Part shown: positions 15,351-24,032 of the stretch, one piece after another
Position numbering within the stretch: the first letter of the stretch is position 1
Layout: each line of letters begins with the position of its first letter
Assembly (NCBI RefSeq): GCF_946222045.1
Contig: NZ_CAMILN010000013.1
Coordinates: 1-39,784 of the forward strand
DNA length: 39,784 nt
Origin: an uncultured Peptoniphilus sp.
Lineage (GTDB): Bacteria; Bacillota; Clostridia; Tissierellales; Peptoniphilaceae
Direction of reading: 5' to 3'
Notes under the pieces: generated by a model
Seen by the model: only the letters and a program-made list of their open reading frames with translations
Told to the model about the DNA's origin: nothing
The model's database searches: none
Position numbers and translations under genes: made by a program

Positions 15351-15389
15351 AAAAAAGACAGCTTAATTTTATTGAAGATGTCTTTTTTT
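15351..15389. terminator. Bidirectional terminator between convergent genes
   Basis: AAAAAAGACA (15351-15360) pairs with TGTCTTTTTT (15379-15388), giving T-runs in both directions. It overlaps the stop codon of the DUF2207 gene on the minus strand. Confidence 0.7.
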
Positions 15390-17082
15390 AGCGACCGCCA
15401 CCGCCGCCTCCACCGAAGGATCCTCCTCCGCCTCCAACAGAAGTTGCTCCTCCAACTCCCGCGTTGGCAAAACCAGATCCACTTTGATAAGATTGGTTTA
15501 ATTTTTTGGAGAAATTTCTCGTTGCTAATATATGTGTATTGTAAAGTGCATAGTTATTGACATAAGCTGGATATGCCTTTGCTCCTTCTACAAACTCCTT
15601 GTCCAAGAAGAAGATTGATGAATAAATTAAATATTCTTCCCACTTTTCGAAGTCAACTTCTTCTGTAACTTGGTCAAGATTATCTTTTAAATAATTTTTA
15701 AACTTAATTAGGTTTTCGTAGAGAACTTTTCCCTTTTCAGTAACTCTTAATTCCTTGCCAGTCCTTCTTGATCCTAGGAATTTCTTTTCATAAGTGTAGT
15801 CTTCAAGGTAGCCTCCCTCTCTTAGATTTCTAATGGAAGAAGTTTCAAATTCTTCGTAATAATTTTCCATTTCTTTTCTATGTTTTCTCACATATTTTTT
15901 GAAATCTTTTGCTGTGATGTATTCTTTATCATTTTCTTCTTTGGCTGCATCAATCATATCAAAGAGTTCTTCTTCCATCGGTCCCATGTTTTCAGGACTT
16001 TTTAAAATTTTTATCTTATTGTTAGAAAATCCACCATCTTCTTCTTTAAATTCAATAGCTCCCTCTAAATTCCACTTTAAAATAAAGGCGTTGATATAAT
16101 TGCCAACTAGGTCACTTGTCACAAGGTAGGCTTGACCTATGAAGTAATACAAGTCTTCCATTGGTCCATCATAGGGTATGTCTTTGTAGTACTCTCCCTT
16201 TAAGTCCTTAATTGTTAGAAGTTCTTTTTTATTTTGGATTTTTCTCTTGTTAAAGGATAGGCTTACAGCTCTTGCTACAAAATAAATTACTGCCACTACT
16301 CCTGCAAAGACTCCTCCAAGCCCAGCTTTTTCTCCCCTAGACATACGTTTTTGGTAGGCCTGACCTTCATTGTTTTCCCAGTCTGAACCCTTGGCTGCCA
16401 TGTTGGCATAGTCATTAAAATTTTTGTCGATCTTATAAGCTGTGTTGAAATAGCCCTTTGGAAATTTTAGCATAACTGTTGCATGGTCAACGTATCCAGA
16501 AGATTTCATCTTGATGATGCCATCTACATTGTGGATTTCGCCTTCAAGACCAAAGCCCCACATTTCTACATCTTTAAAGGCTTCAAAGCCCTTGATATTT
16601 ATCTCAACATTTTCTGGCTTTGGATTAAAGTTATCTCCAACGAAATTGAAGAAGACCATGTCGGCATCATTTAGTCCCACAACAAGAGGATTTATTGTGT
16701 AGGACAAGTTGTAGATGTTATCCTTAAATTCACTTATCCCCCAAGTGAGCTCAACTTGGTCCTCCTTGTCAATCCTTCCATAGTGGTAGGCCTTGTCTTC
16801 AAGTGAAGCATCAATGTCCCAAGGCATCTTTTCAATGAAGTCTCTTCCAAGGGCATTGACAGAAAAATTTTCAATCTTTATGCCTTGCAAGTTTTCGATC
16901 CTCTTATATCTCTCTGTGTAATCTTTGTTGTCTTCATTTATTTGCCAAACTTCCTTTACCTTGGCAACTCCATCCTTATCTATGTCTGCATCAATTTTTA
17001 TAGATTTAAAATCTTCTGCAAAGACAAGTACAGGTAGGAGGACAAATAAAATTGTGAGTTTAAAAAAATTTTTTATTTTCAT
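15388..17082 (-). CDS. DUF2207-domain membrane protein with glycine-rich tail
   Basis: A 564-residue protein. It starts with a signal peptide (KNFFKLTILFVLLPVLVFAEDF, cleavage near A22). An extracellular DUF2207 beta domain follows (about 25-230; IDADIDKDGVAKVKEVWQI...), then a membrane helix near 255-275 (GLGGVFAGVVAVIYFVARAV). A cytosolic winged-helix-like region leads to the end GGGGGSFGGGGGGGR. This is the standard layout of DUF2207 (YciQ-like) proteins, whose role is unknown. It stands alone between a convergent gene and the hut operon terminator. Its putative promoter shares the AGTTAGAAAA element seen at the hutH and NhaC promoters. Confidence 0.88.
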   Translation of the reverse strand: MKIKNFFKLTILFVLLPVLVFAEDFKSIKIDADIDKDGVAKVKEVWQINEDNKDYTERYKRIENLQGIKIENFSVNALGRDFIEKMPWDIDASLEDKAYHYGRIDKEDQVELTWGISEFKDNIYNLSYTINPLVVGLNDADMVFFNFVGDNFNPKPENVEINIKGFEAFKDVEMWGFGLEGEIHNVDGIIKMKSSGYVDHATVMLKFPKGYFNTAYKIDKNFNDYANMAAKGSDWENNEGQAYQKRMSRGEKAGLGGVFAGVVAVIYFVARAVSLSFNKRKIQNKKELLTIKDLKGEYYKDIPYDGPMEDLYYFIGQAYLVTSDLVGNYINAFILKWNLEGAIEFKEEDGGFSNNKIKILKSPENMGPMEEELFDMIDAAKEENDKEYITAKDFKKYVRKHRKEMENYYEEFETSSIRNLREGGYLEDYTYEKKFLGSRRTGKELRVTEKGKVLYENLIKFKNYLKDNLDQVTEEVDFEKWEEYLIYSSIFFLDKEFVEGAKAYPAYVNNYALYNTHILATRNFSKKLNQSYQSGSGFANAGVGGATSVGGGGGSFGGGGGGGR

Positions 17083-17099
17083 GTCACAGCTCCTTTATC

Positions 17100-17140
17100 T
17101 TTTCTAACTTTAGGATATAACTTTTCTTAGCAAACTTCAA
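17100..17140 (-). promoter_or_regulatory. Putative promoter of the DUF2207 gene with AGTTAGAAAA element
   Basis: On the minus strand TTGAAG (17135-17140), 17-base spacer, TATCCT (17112-17117), then two bases and AGTTAGAAAA (17100-17109). The -10 match is weak. The spacing of the AGTTAGAAAA element is the same as at hutH and the NhaC gene. Confidence 0.4.
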
Positions 17141-17391
17141 TTTTGCCTTTAATAAAATCTTTGTTATTAAATTCTAAGAATAATTTACCTTTATTCTTTC
17201 TTTACCCTAAAATGTTAATTTTTTATACATTAAGTTCTTTAAAAAGTTTTTTAAAATTTTTAAGAATTATTTATATGATTTTAAAGAAAATTTTAATCTT
17301 TTAAATTTATCCATCTTATTTAGAAAATCTTTTTACATTCAATTTCTCTTAATTTTTATACCTAGGAAAGAAATTTCATAATAATTTTCAT

Positions 17392-17421
17392 AAAAAAAGA
17401 AGCTACCAAAAAGGTAACTTC
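17392..17421 (-). terminator. Rho-independent terminator of the hutH-ftcD-fhs-fchA-glmL operon
   Basis: GAAGTTACC pairs with GGTAGCTTC (one G-U pair) around five T, followed by seven T on the minus strand. Confidence 0.8.
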
Positions 17422-17429
17422 TAAAAAAT

Positions 17430-18773
17430 TTATAGTTCTTTAAGATATTTCTTTAATAATTTGTATGAAGCTTCTTCATCAACAGTAGAAATTAGTCCAG
17501 CCGATGATAGGATATAATCCTTATCTAAATAACATTTTACGTCCCTGTTAATTAGATATTTTTCATCTAAGTCCCTAATGGCTGAGAGGATTTTCTTTGG
17601 ATCATTTGAATTAATAAGTGATCCTCCAGTCCCAATAAACATTTCTGCCGGTCTCAAATCTTTTCCATACTGTTCATAAATTGTTCTAGTAGGTGTTTTA
17701 ATTTTTTTTATGTGGCCAACGTGTCTCATTAGCGAAGTATGAGTTGCAATATAACACAAGGTATTATCAAAGAAGAGGTCCTCTTCATTGTCTGGAATAT
17801 AGTTAGTATGGTTAAAGCGAAATTCAGTTTTTTCCTTCGCGTCTTTTATTCCAAACTTTAAAAAGGGTTCATCGCCAACTGATTCATAAAGAGCAGTAGC
17901 AGAATACCTCATACCCATATCGCCTTCCACTGTTCTCTTTTCATAGGGTTCATCAATAGGAGGTGAGATGACATTTTCTTCTCCATAATAAGTTTTCCCT
18001 ATAGAGTGGATATCTGTTGTTGCTCCACCAATATCTACAGATAAAATGACCTTATCCAAGTGCTTGGCATAGACAGACATGGCCTTTTGAACTGCAACTG
18101 GAGTTGGCAAGAGTATTTCAAAATCCTGACTTAGTAAATCAATTCCCTTGGCATGGGCAATTGTCTTAATAAAAAGATCTCCAATTGTCTTTCTAAGTGG
18201 CCTGTAATTTATTGTGTTTGTTGTGGGCATGACATTTTCTGTGAAGTCACAAGGGACATCAGCTTTATTAAAGATGTCCCTTATTTCTTCATGAGTGTCA
18301 ATGTTTCCTGCAACAACTATGGGTGTCTTAACAGATCCCTTTGCAAGTTTTTTTGCATTGTAGATTATGTTATCCCTGTTGCCATGGTCAGTTCCACCAC
18401 ATAAGACTATTATATCGGCGCCAGCAGATTTTATTTCTTCTACTTCCTCACTTTTAAGTTCATAGGAATATACATTTAAAATCCTAGCACCACTTGATAA
18501 TGACGCAAGTCTTGCAGCGTCAGTAGTTAGGCTTTTTGAAAAACCTATAGCTATGACCTTTAGTCCTCCTGATGCTGAAGAGCAACCTAAAATTTTATCA
18601 TATTTAACATCAGAGATTTCCCTTAGCTTTTTGTAAGCCTTGTCAAAACCCTCTCTAACGTCAGTCTCCACAGTAGTATAACTTGAAGCACCAGCCAAAA
18701 TCACATTTTTATTTGTATCCACTAAATGCAACTTTGTATAAGTTGATCCAACATCGACTAAAAGATAAATCAT
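17430..18773 (-). CDS. glmL: GlmL/MutL family protein (accessory ATPase of B12-dependent glutamate mutase)
   Basis: A 447-residue protein of the actin/Hsp70-type ATPase fold. Phosphate-1 motif DVGSTYTKLHLVD starts at residue 7, phosphate-2 is VDIGGATTDIHSI, and the adenosine motif is MFIGTGGSLIN. In clostridia MutL/GlmL lies between the two subunits of glutamate mutase (GlmS/GlmE) and is thought to reactivate or assemble the cobalamin enzyme. It overlaps fchA by 4 bases, which puts it under hut control. The mutase subunits themselves are not in this window. Its place here suggests that glutamate from histidine is sent on by the methylaspartate route, or that GlmL serves another B12 mutase. 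The start is ATG at 18771-18773. Confidence 0.88.
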   Translation of the reverse strand: MIYLLVDVGSTYTKLHLVDTNKNVILAGASSYTTVETDVREGFDKAYKKLREISDVKYDKILGCSSASGGLKVIAIGFSKSLTTDAARLASLSSGARILNVYSYELKSEEVEEIKSAGADIIVLCGGTDHGNRDNIIYNAKKLAKGSVKTPIVVAGNIDTHEEIRDIFNKADVPCDFTENVMPTTNTINYRPLRKTIGDLFIKTIAHAKGIDLLSQDFEILLPTPVAVQKAMSVYAKHLDKVILSVDIGGATTDIHSIGKTYYGEENVISPPIDEPYEKRTVEGDMGMRYSATALYESVGDEPFLKFGIKDAKEKTEFRFNHTNYIPDNEEDLFFDNTLCYIATHTSLMRHVGHIKKIKTPTRTIYEQYGKDLRPAEMFIGTGGSLINSNDPKKILSAIRDLDEKYLINRDVKCYLDKDYILSSAGLISTVDEEASYKLLKKYLKEL

Positions 18774-19396
18774 GCTAATTTTTCATCTACCACTTTCATA
18801 ATTTCAGCGTGATTCTTTTCTACAATCTTTCTTGTAGCATCCATTTTTTCTTCAAGTTCGTGTCTGTAATCTTGGTCCTTAAGTGAGTTAAGGTTGATGA
18901 TTACATTTAAGAAAGCTCCGTGAACTGCAGCTTCAATATTTAATAGAGCTACTGCTACGTCAGTGATTGCATTTGAGTTACCTTTTTCAGCAAGTTCTCT
19001 TGCATAGTCATAAAGTTCAGTAACTTTAGTTCCTAGTCCAAGAGGTACTTCAATTGCATTTCTGTATCCTTCTTGAATTTTTTCTGATCTTGCAGCTTTT
19101 TCTTCATCAGTTTCTTTAGGAAGTTTCATAGCATCCATAACTCCGTTAAAAGAATTAGCGTCCTTGTCAATTCCATCAACAAATTCGTCTTTATATTTTA
19201 AAAGTTCAGCTTGAATTTCTTCCATTCTGTCTGAAACGTCCATATATTTTTTTTTGCCAATAGTTAAACCTGCAACCATTGCAAGTAGTGAAGCTGCCAT
19301 TGATGCGTTTAGGGCAGCAATTGATCCACCACCAGGTGCTGGTGAATTTGAAGCAGTTTCGTCAGCGAATTCTACTATATTTAAATCTTTAAGCAT
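18770..19396 (-). CDS. fchA: Formimino-tetrahydrofolate cyclodeaminase
   Basis: A 208-residue all-helical FTCD_C/FchA domain. It converts 5-formimino-THF to 5,10-methenyl-THF and ammonia. The N-terminal SNSPAPGGGSIAALNASMAASLLAMVAGLT stretch is the family hallmark, and the later DVAVALLNIEAAVHGAFLNVIINLN helix is also typical. In animals this domain is fused to the formiminotransferase. Here the two are separate genes with fhs between them. The gene starts 15 bases after fhs and overlaps glmL by 4 bases. Confidence 0.93.
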   Translation of the reverse strand: MLKDLNIVEFADETASNSPAPGGGSIAALNASMAASLLAMVAGLTIGKKKYMDVSDRMEEIQAELLKYKDEFVDGIDKDANSFNGVMDAMKLPKETDEEKAARSEKIQEGYRNAIEVPLGLGTKVTELYDYARELAEKGNSNAITDVAVALLNIEAAVHGAFLNVIINLNSLKDQDYRHELEEKMDATRKIVEKNHAEIMKVVDEKLA

Positions 19397-19411
19397 TTTT
19401 CCTCCTGTGAA

Positions 19412-21091
19412 TTAGAATAATCCTGTGATAACACCGTCGTTATCAATATCCATCTTATTAGCAGCTGGTACTTTTGGAAGTCCTGGCATAACCATGATGT
19501 TAGATGTTTGAACAACTATGAAGCCTGCTCCTGCAGAAACTCTTACGTCTTGAATTTCAATATCAAAGTCTGTAGGTGCTCCAACTATATTCTTATCATC
19601 AGTGAATGAGAATTGTGTCTTAGCAATACAGATAGGAAGTTTGTCAAGACCCATTTCTTCTAGTTTCTTAACTTGTTTTTTAGCAGCTGTTGTAAAGTTA
19701 GCTTGTCTACCTCTGTAGATTTCTTTAACAATTGTGTTTACTTTGTCAACAATGCTGTCATTTTCATCGTAAAGTGGTTTGAAGTTAGTTTTTTCTTCTT
19801 CAATAAGTTCAACAACTTTATGTGCAAGATCTTCAGAACCTTCTCCACCCTTAGCGAAACATTCACAAAGTGAAATTTTAACGCCTAGTTCTTTACAAAG
19901 TTCTTCTAATTTTGCAATTTCGCCTTCAGTATCGTCTGCAAATCTGTTAATTGCAACAATTGCTGGAACTCCGAATTTTCTAACATTTTCAACATGACGT
20001 CTTAAGTTAGCAAATCCTTTTTCAAGAGCTTCGATGTTTTCAGCCTTAAGTTCTTTTTTATCTACTCCACCGTGCATCTTAAGAGCTCTAATTGTAGCAA
20101 CAATTACAACTGCATCTGGAGCAAGACCAGCTTTTCTACATTTGATATCCATGAATTTTTCAGCACCTAAATCAGCACCGAAACCAGCTTCTGTTACTGC
20201 ATAATCGCTTGTCTTAAGTGCAAGTTTAGTAGCTAGGATTGAGTTACATCCATGTGCAATGTTAGCGAAAGGTCCACCGTGAATAAATGCTGGTGTGTTT
20301 TCAAGAGTTTGTACCATATTTGGTTTTAGTGCATCTTTAAGAAGCATTGCTACTGCACCTTGGATTTCAAGATCAGCAACTGTTACTGGGTTACCATCAA
20401 GATTATATCCAATAACCATTTTAGCTAATCTGTTCTTTAAATCTTCAATGCTTTCTGATAGACAAAGAACTGCCATGATTTCAGATGCTACTGTTATCAT
20501 GAAGTGGTCTTCTCTAGGGAATCCATCAGCTTTTCTACCAAGAGAAATAACAACATTTCTAAGAGCTCTATCGTTCATGTCAATTACTCTTTTCCAAGTA
20601 ATTTGTCTAGAGTCAATTCTTAGAGCATTTCCTTGGTGAATGTGGTTATCGATAGCCGCTGAAATAAGGTTATTAGCAGCTGTCATTGCGTGAAGGTCTC
20701 CTGTGAAGTGAAGGTTAATATCTTCCATAGGAACTACTTGTGAGTATCCACCACCTGCAGCTCCACCCTTAACACCAAACACTGGTCCAAGAGATGGTTC
20801 ACGAAGTGCTACTGCAGATTTCTTTCCAATTCTATTAAGACCTTGAGTAAGACCAATAGAAACTGTTGACTTACCTTCACCTGCAGGTGTTGGAGAAATA
20901 GCAGAAACTAGAATTAGTTTACCATTTTCATTGTTTTCTTCGATTCTCTTAATTGCTTCCCAAGAAATCTTAGTTTTATATTTACCATATTGTTCAAGAT
21001 CGTCTTTTTCGAATCCTATTTTTTCAGCTACCTCTTCAATAGGTAGCATTGTAGCTTCATCAGCTATTTGTATATCTGTTTTAAATCCCAT
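19412..21091 (-). CDS. fhs: Formate--tetrahydrofolate ligase
   Basis: A 559-residue formyl-THF synthetase. The P-loop-like ATP site is TPAGEGKST (68-76), followed by REPSLGPVFGVKGGAAGGGYSQV, a family signature. Downstream are the FTGDLHA and NIAHGCNS motifs. The enzyme is cytosolic and reversible. In this operon it most likely runs backwards, turning 10-formyl-THF made from histidine into formate plus ATP. Its ribosome site (GAGGAG) sits at the end of the ftcD gene, 9 bases away. Its length and motifs are normal. FolD, needed to make 10-formyl-THF from methenyl-THF, is not in the window. Confidence 0.96.
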   Translation of the reverse strand: MGFKTDIQIADEATMLPIEEVAEKIGFEKDDLEQYGKYKTKISWEAIKRIEENNENGKLILVSAISPTPAGEGKSTVSIGLTQGLNRIGKKSAVALREPSLGPVFGVKGGAAGGGYSQVVPMEDINLHFTGDLHAMTAANNLISAAIDNHIHQGNALRIDSRQITWKRVIDMNDRALRNVVISLGRKADGFPREDHFMITVASEIMAVLCLSESIEDLKNRLAKMVIGYNLDGNPVTVADLEIQGAVAMLLKDALKPNMVQTLENTPAFIHGGPFANIAHGCNSILATKLALKTSDYAVTEAGFGADLGAEKFMDIKCRKAGLAPDAVVIVATIRALKMHGGVDKKELKAENIEALEKGFANLRRHVENVRKFGVPAIVAINRFADDTEGEIAKLEELCKELGVKISLCECFAKGGEGSEDLAHKVVELIEEEKTNFKPLYDENDSIVDKVNTIVKEIYRGRQANFTTAAKKQVKKLEEMGLDKLPICIAKTQFSFTDDKNIVGAPTDFDIEIQDVRVSAGAGFIVVQTSNIMVMPGLPKVPAANKMDIDNDGVITGLF

Positions 21092-21100
21092 ATTATTTTA

Positions 21101-21994
21101 TTACTCCTCAATTAAAAGTGTTTCTAGAACTTGTTCTGGTTTAAAGTCTTCAATTTGCATGTAATATGCAGCAGAATCAATAAGTGCTTGAAGTGGAAGT
21201 AAACCAATTAATTCAGTATTAGCAACAGTTACTCCGTATCTCTTAGCTTCTGATTTTACCATTTCAAGAGCTTGGTAGATTCTTGTTTTTTCGAAGTTAA
21301 CAAGGTTCATTGATACTTGTACTTGGCCTTTTTCTTCTAGAGCAAGTCCTATACCTTTAACGAATCTTAGTCCTCCACCAATGTGACGAACTTTTTTAGC
21401 AATTGCTTGAGCAACTTCTAAATTATCAGTATTTAAATTAACGTTAAATGCAACTAAGTGGAATCTTGCTGCAACACCTGTTACACCACTTTTTTCGTTC
21501 ATTTCTTGTGGACCAAAGTCAGGTTTCCATTCTTCTTCCTTAATTTTGTCGAAGAATGCTTCGTATTGTCCCTTTCTAACCTTAGCAAGGTTCTTTCTTT
21601 CAGGAGTAGTTGCAGCATCTTCATATAGGTAAACAGGAATTCCCATTTCTCCTATTGCTTTACCAACTTTATTAGCATATTCTACGCAATCTTCAGTTGT
21701 AACTTCTGTTACTGGAACGAAAGGTATAACGTCAACTGCGCCCATTCTTGGATGAGCTCCTTCGTGCTTAGACATATCGATAATTTCAGAAGCGACCTTT
21801 ACAGATTCAAGTACTGCATCGATAACAGCTTCTGGTTCACCAATTACTTCAACAACAAGTCTGTTGTGGTCAGCATCTGGTTGGTAGTCGATAAGCTTTA
21901 CATTTTCTTTTGCTCTAAAACATTCAGTGATTTTTTCAACTTTCTCAAGGTCTCTACCTTCAGAATAGTTTGGAATACACATTACTCTTTTCAA
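21101..21994 (-). CDS. ftcD: Glutamate formimidoyltransferase
   Basis: A 297-residue single-function formiminotransferase. It moves the formimino group of N-formimino-L-glutamate to tetrahydrofolate and frees glutamate. The N-terminal CIPNYSEGRD, the DHNRLVVEVIGEP strand and the HEGAHPRMGAVDVIPFVPV motif (His near 80) mark the folate and substrate sites. There is no C-terminal cyclodeaminase domain, because FchA is a separate gene. The start is TTG (21992-21994), with AGGAGG 8 bases upstream. The later ATG (codon 5) is too far from it. It follows hutH by 75 bases. Confidence 0.95.
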   Translation of the reverse strand: MKRVMCIPNYSEGRDLEKVEKITECFRAKENVKLIDYQPDADHNRLVVEVIGEPEAVIDAVLESVKVASEIIDMSKHEGAHPRMGAVDVIPFVPVTEVTTEDCVEYANKVGKAIGEMGIPVYLYEDAATTPERKNLAKVRKGQYEAFFDKIKEEEWKPDFGPQEMNEKSGVTGVAARFHLVAFNVNLNTDNLEVAQAIAKKVRHIGGGLRFVKGIGLALEEKGQVQVSMNLVNFEKTRIYQALEMVKSEAKRYGVTVANTELIGLLPLQALIDSAAYYMQIEDFKPEQVLETLLIEE

Positions 21995-22069
21995 TTAATT
22001 TTCCTCCTAAATATAGATTACTTATAGCTTTTTCTTTCCTTTTATATTATATATGATTTTTCCTTATTA

Positions 22070-23608
22070 TTAAAGTTCTACAACTTTTTCTACTTCTTCA
22101 AGAAGTTTTCCAGTGTTAATAAGTTCTTGAGCTTTTTCAAGTTCTTCGTAGATTTCGATAGATTTGTCATCTTCGATTAGTGCTACTTGTTTTCTAATTA
22201 CTTCGTGAGCAACTTTTGTTCCCTTACCAAGTTCAAATTTGTTGTCTTCCATTTCCATTCTGAAGTCAAGTGCTTGAGCAGCTATCATAAGTTCAGTAGT
22301 TAGGATTCTAGCTGTGTTCTTAATAACTTCTCTTGCTTTTCTTGATGCCCAGTTACCCATAGAAACGAAGTCTTCTTGGTTTTCACAAGATGTTATTGAG
22401 TCAACACTTGCTGGGTGAGATAAAGTTTTGTTTTCTGATGCTAATGCAGCTGCTGCATATTGAGTGATCATGAAACCAGAGTTTAGACCAGGGTGTTTAA
22501 CTAAGAATGAAGGCATTCCAGAAAGTGAAGTGTTAACCATTCTTTCAATTCTTCTTTCAGATACGTTACCTAGTTCAGAAACTGCAATTGCTAAGAAGTC
22601 AAATGGTTGTGCCATTAATTCTCCGTGGAAGTTACCACCAGAAATTACCTTACCATCGTGAGTGATGATTGGGTTGTCAGTTGCAGAGTTAAGTTCGATT
22701 TCAACTTTTTCTTTAACATATTCAAGAGTGTCTTTAGAAGCACCATGAATTTGTGGCATACATCTAAATGTGTAAGCATCTTGTACTCTAAGTTCAGCTG
22801 TGTGAGTTACATAAGTTGAACCTTCAAGAATATTTCTTAAGTTTTCAGCAGTCTTAAGTGATCCTGCGTGTGGTCTAATTGTGTGAAGTTCTTCCCAGAA
22901 TGCGTCGATGATTCCTCTAGCAGATTCTGTAGCCATAGCTCCTGCGATGTCAGCAATCTTAGAAAGTTTAAGTGCATCGTAAGTTGCAAGTGCTCCAGTT
23001 GCTGTAAGAACTGTTGTACCGTTAATAAGTGCAAGTCCTTCTTTAGCTGCAAGTGCAATTGGTTTTAAGCCAGCTTTTTCCATAGCTTCTTTACCTTGAA
23101 GAAGTTCACCTTCGTAGTAAGCTTTTCCAAGTCCAAGCATTGGAAGAACCATGTGTGCAAGTGGTGCTAAGTCACCAGAAGCTCCAAGAGATCCTTTTTC
23201 AGGAATAAATGGAACTACATTTTTATTTAACATTTCAAGAAGTAGCTCAATAGTAGATAGTCTAATTCCAGAAACACCCTTTAATAGAGAGTTAATTCTA
23301 ATAAGCATAACTGCTCTTACTTCATCTTCAGGAAGTGGGTTGCCAAATCCAGAAGCGTGAGTTCTGATAATATTTTCTTGAAGTTGAGCTGAGTCTTCTT
23401 TAGAGATACTTACTCTTGATAGAGAACCAAAACCTGTATTGATACCGTAAACAACTCTTTCTTCTTCAACGATTTCTTCTACATATTCTCTTGATTTGTT
23501 TACATCAGCGATTGCTTTGTCATCAATTTCTACTTGTACGTGGTCTCTAGATACAGCTACTAATTGTTCAAGATCTAGATCATTACCTGTTAATACTACT
23601 TTGTTCAT
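22070..23608 (-). CDS. hutH: Histidine ammonia-lyase
   Basis: A 512-residue lyase that turns L-histidine into trans-urocanate and ammonia. The A143-S144-G145 triad in GSLGASGDLAPLAHM cyclises to the MIO cofactor. Other active-site parts, YGINTGFGSL near 54-63 and the SATDNPI segment, are present. It is the first gene of the operon, with a strong promoter at 23759-23787 and a leader of about 145 bases that can form hairpins. Urocanase (hutU) does not follow as it does in Bacillus. The operon passes directly to ftcD. Confidence 0.97.
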   Translation of the reverse strand: MNKVVLTGNDLDLEQLVAVSRDHVQVEIDDKAIADVNKSREYVEEIVEEERVVYGINTGFGSLSRVSISKEDSAQLQENIIRTHASGFGNPLPEDEVRAVMLIRINSLLKGVSGIRLSTIELLLEMLNKNVVPFIPEKGSLGASGDLAPLAHMVLPMLGLGKAYYEGELLQGKEAMEKAGLKPIALAAKEGLALINGTTVLTATGALATYDALKLSKIADIAGAMATESARGIIDAFWEELHTIRPHAGSLKTAENLRNILEGSTYVTHTAELRVQDAYTFRCMPQIHGASKDTLEYVKEKVEIELNSATDNPIITHDGKVISGGNFHGELMAQPFDFLAIAVSELGNVSERRIERMVNTSLSGMPSFLVKHPGLNSGFMITQYAAAALASENKTLSHPASVDSITSCENQEDFVSMGNWASRKAREVIKNTARILTTELMIAAQALDFRMEMEDNKFELGKGTKVAHEVIRKQVALIEDDKSIEIYEELEKAQELINTGKLLEEVEKVVEL

Positions 23609-23758
23609 AATTGTACTCCCTTTCTTTTAATACATTCCATCTTACTTACTAATTCAAAAGAAATATTAAAGATGAACTATCAAATCATCTTTTGAAAAAG
23701 TAGTTGCCAAAATTTCTTCACTTGCCAGGAAAAATCCTTGCAAATGTTTTCTAACTAA
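23609..23758 (-). promoter_or_regulatory. Structured leader of the hutH operon
   Basis: The leader carries a hairpin at 23722-23743 (TTGC-AGGA/TCCT-GCAA). It also has two mutually exclusive hairpins: 23668-23675 with 23685-23692, or 23653-23660 with 23689-23696, which share bases 23689-23692. Such competing stems are the usual form of an attenuator or RNA switch. There is no histidine-rich leader peptide and no match to a riboswitch I know. Confidence 0.4.
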
Positions 23759-23787
23759 ATTTTATTCCAAATATAAATCATTGTCAA
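23742..23787 (-). promoter_or_regulatory. hutH promoter with cre-like element
   Basis: On the minus strand TTGACA (23782-23787), 17-base spacer, TAAAAT (23759-23764), two bases, then AGTTAGAAAACATTT (23742-23756). The core AGAAAACATTTGCA resembles a catabolite-response (cre) operator and would span the transcription start. The same 15 bases are found at the NhaC promoter. Confidence 0.65.
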
Positions 23788-23991
23788 TAATTTTAAAGAA
23801 AATAAAACTCTATCGCCATAAAAAATACAATCTTTTACTACGTTTTCTTGATAACCTATTTCTTAGATTGCACGATGTTATGTAATTTATTATCTTTTTT
23901 AAATTTTTCTTAATTTATTTAATACTTTTGTCAAAAAACTTTAAATTAAATTAATTATTAGTTTTAATCTATGAATTTCTAGAAATTTATA

Positions 23992-24023
23992 AAATAAAAA
24001 ATGACTTAGTCTCCTAAGTCATT
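23992..24023 (-). terminator. Rho-independent terminator after the small membrane-protein pair
   Basis: AATGACTTAG (24014-24023) pairs with CTAAGTCATT (24000-24009) around a 4-base loop, followed by six T. It is nearly identical to the terminator at 25015-25045. Confidence 0.8.
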
Positions 24024-24032
24024 AATATATAC

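Larger units (their letters stand above)
17083..17429. other. AT-rich gap between the DUF2207 gene and glmL
   Basis: No gene is seen. It contains the putative DUF2207 promoter (17100-17140) and the hut operon terminator (17392-17421). The middle is very AT-rich with no clear structure. Confidence 0.7.
23609..24032. other. Gap upstream of hutH
   Basis: No gene is seen. It contains the hutH leader and promoter (23609-23787) and the terminator of the membrane-protein pair (23992-24023). The stretch 23790-23990 is AT-rich and shows nothing I can name. Confidence 0.7.

Noticed and set aside
23609..23760. Tetrahydrofolate riboswitch before the hut/folate operon
   Set aside because: The conserved folate-binding core sequences are not present. 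Only generic hairpins are seen.
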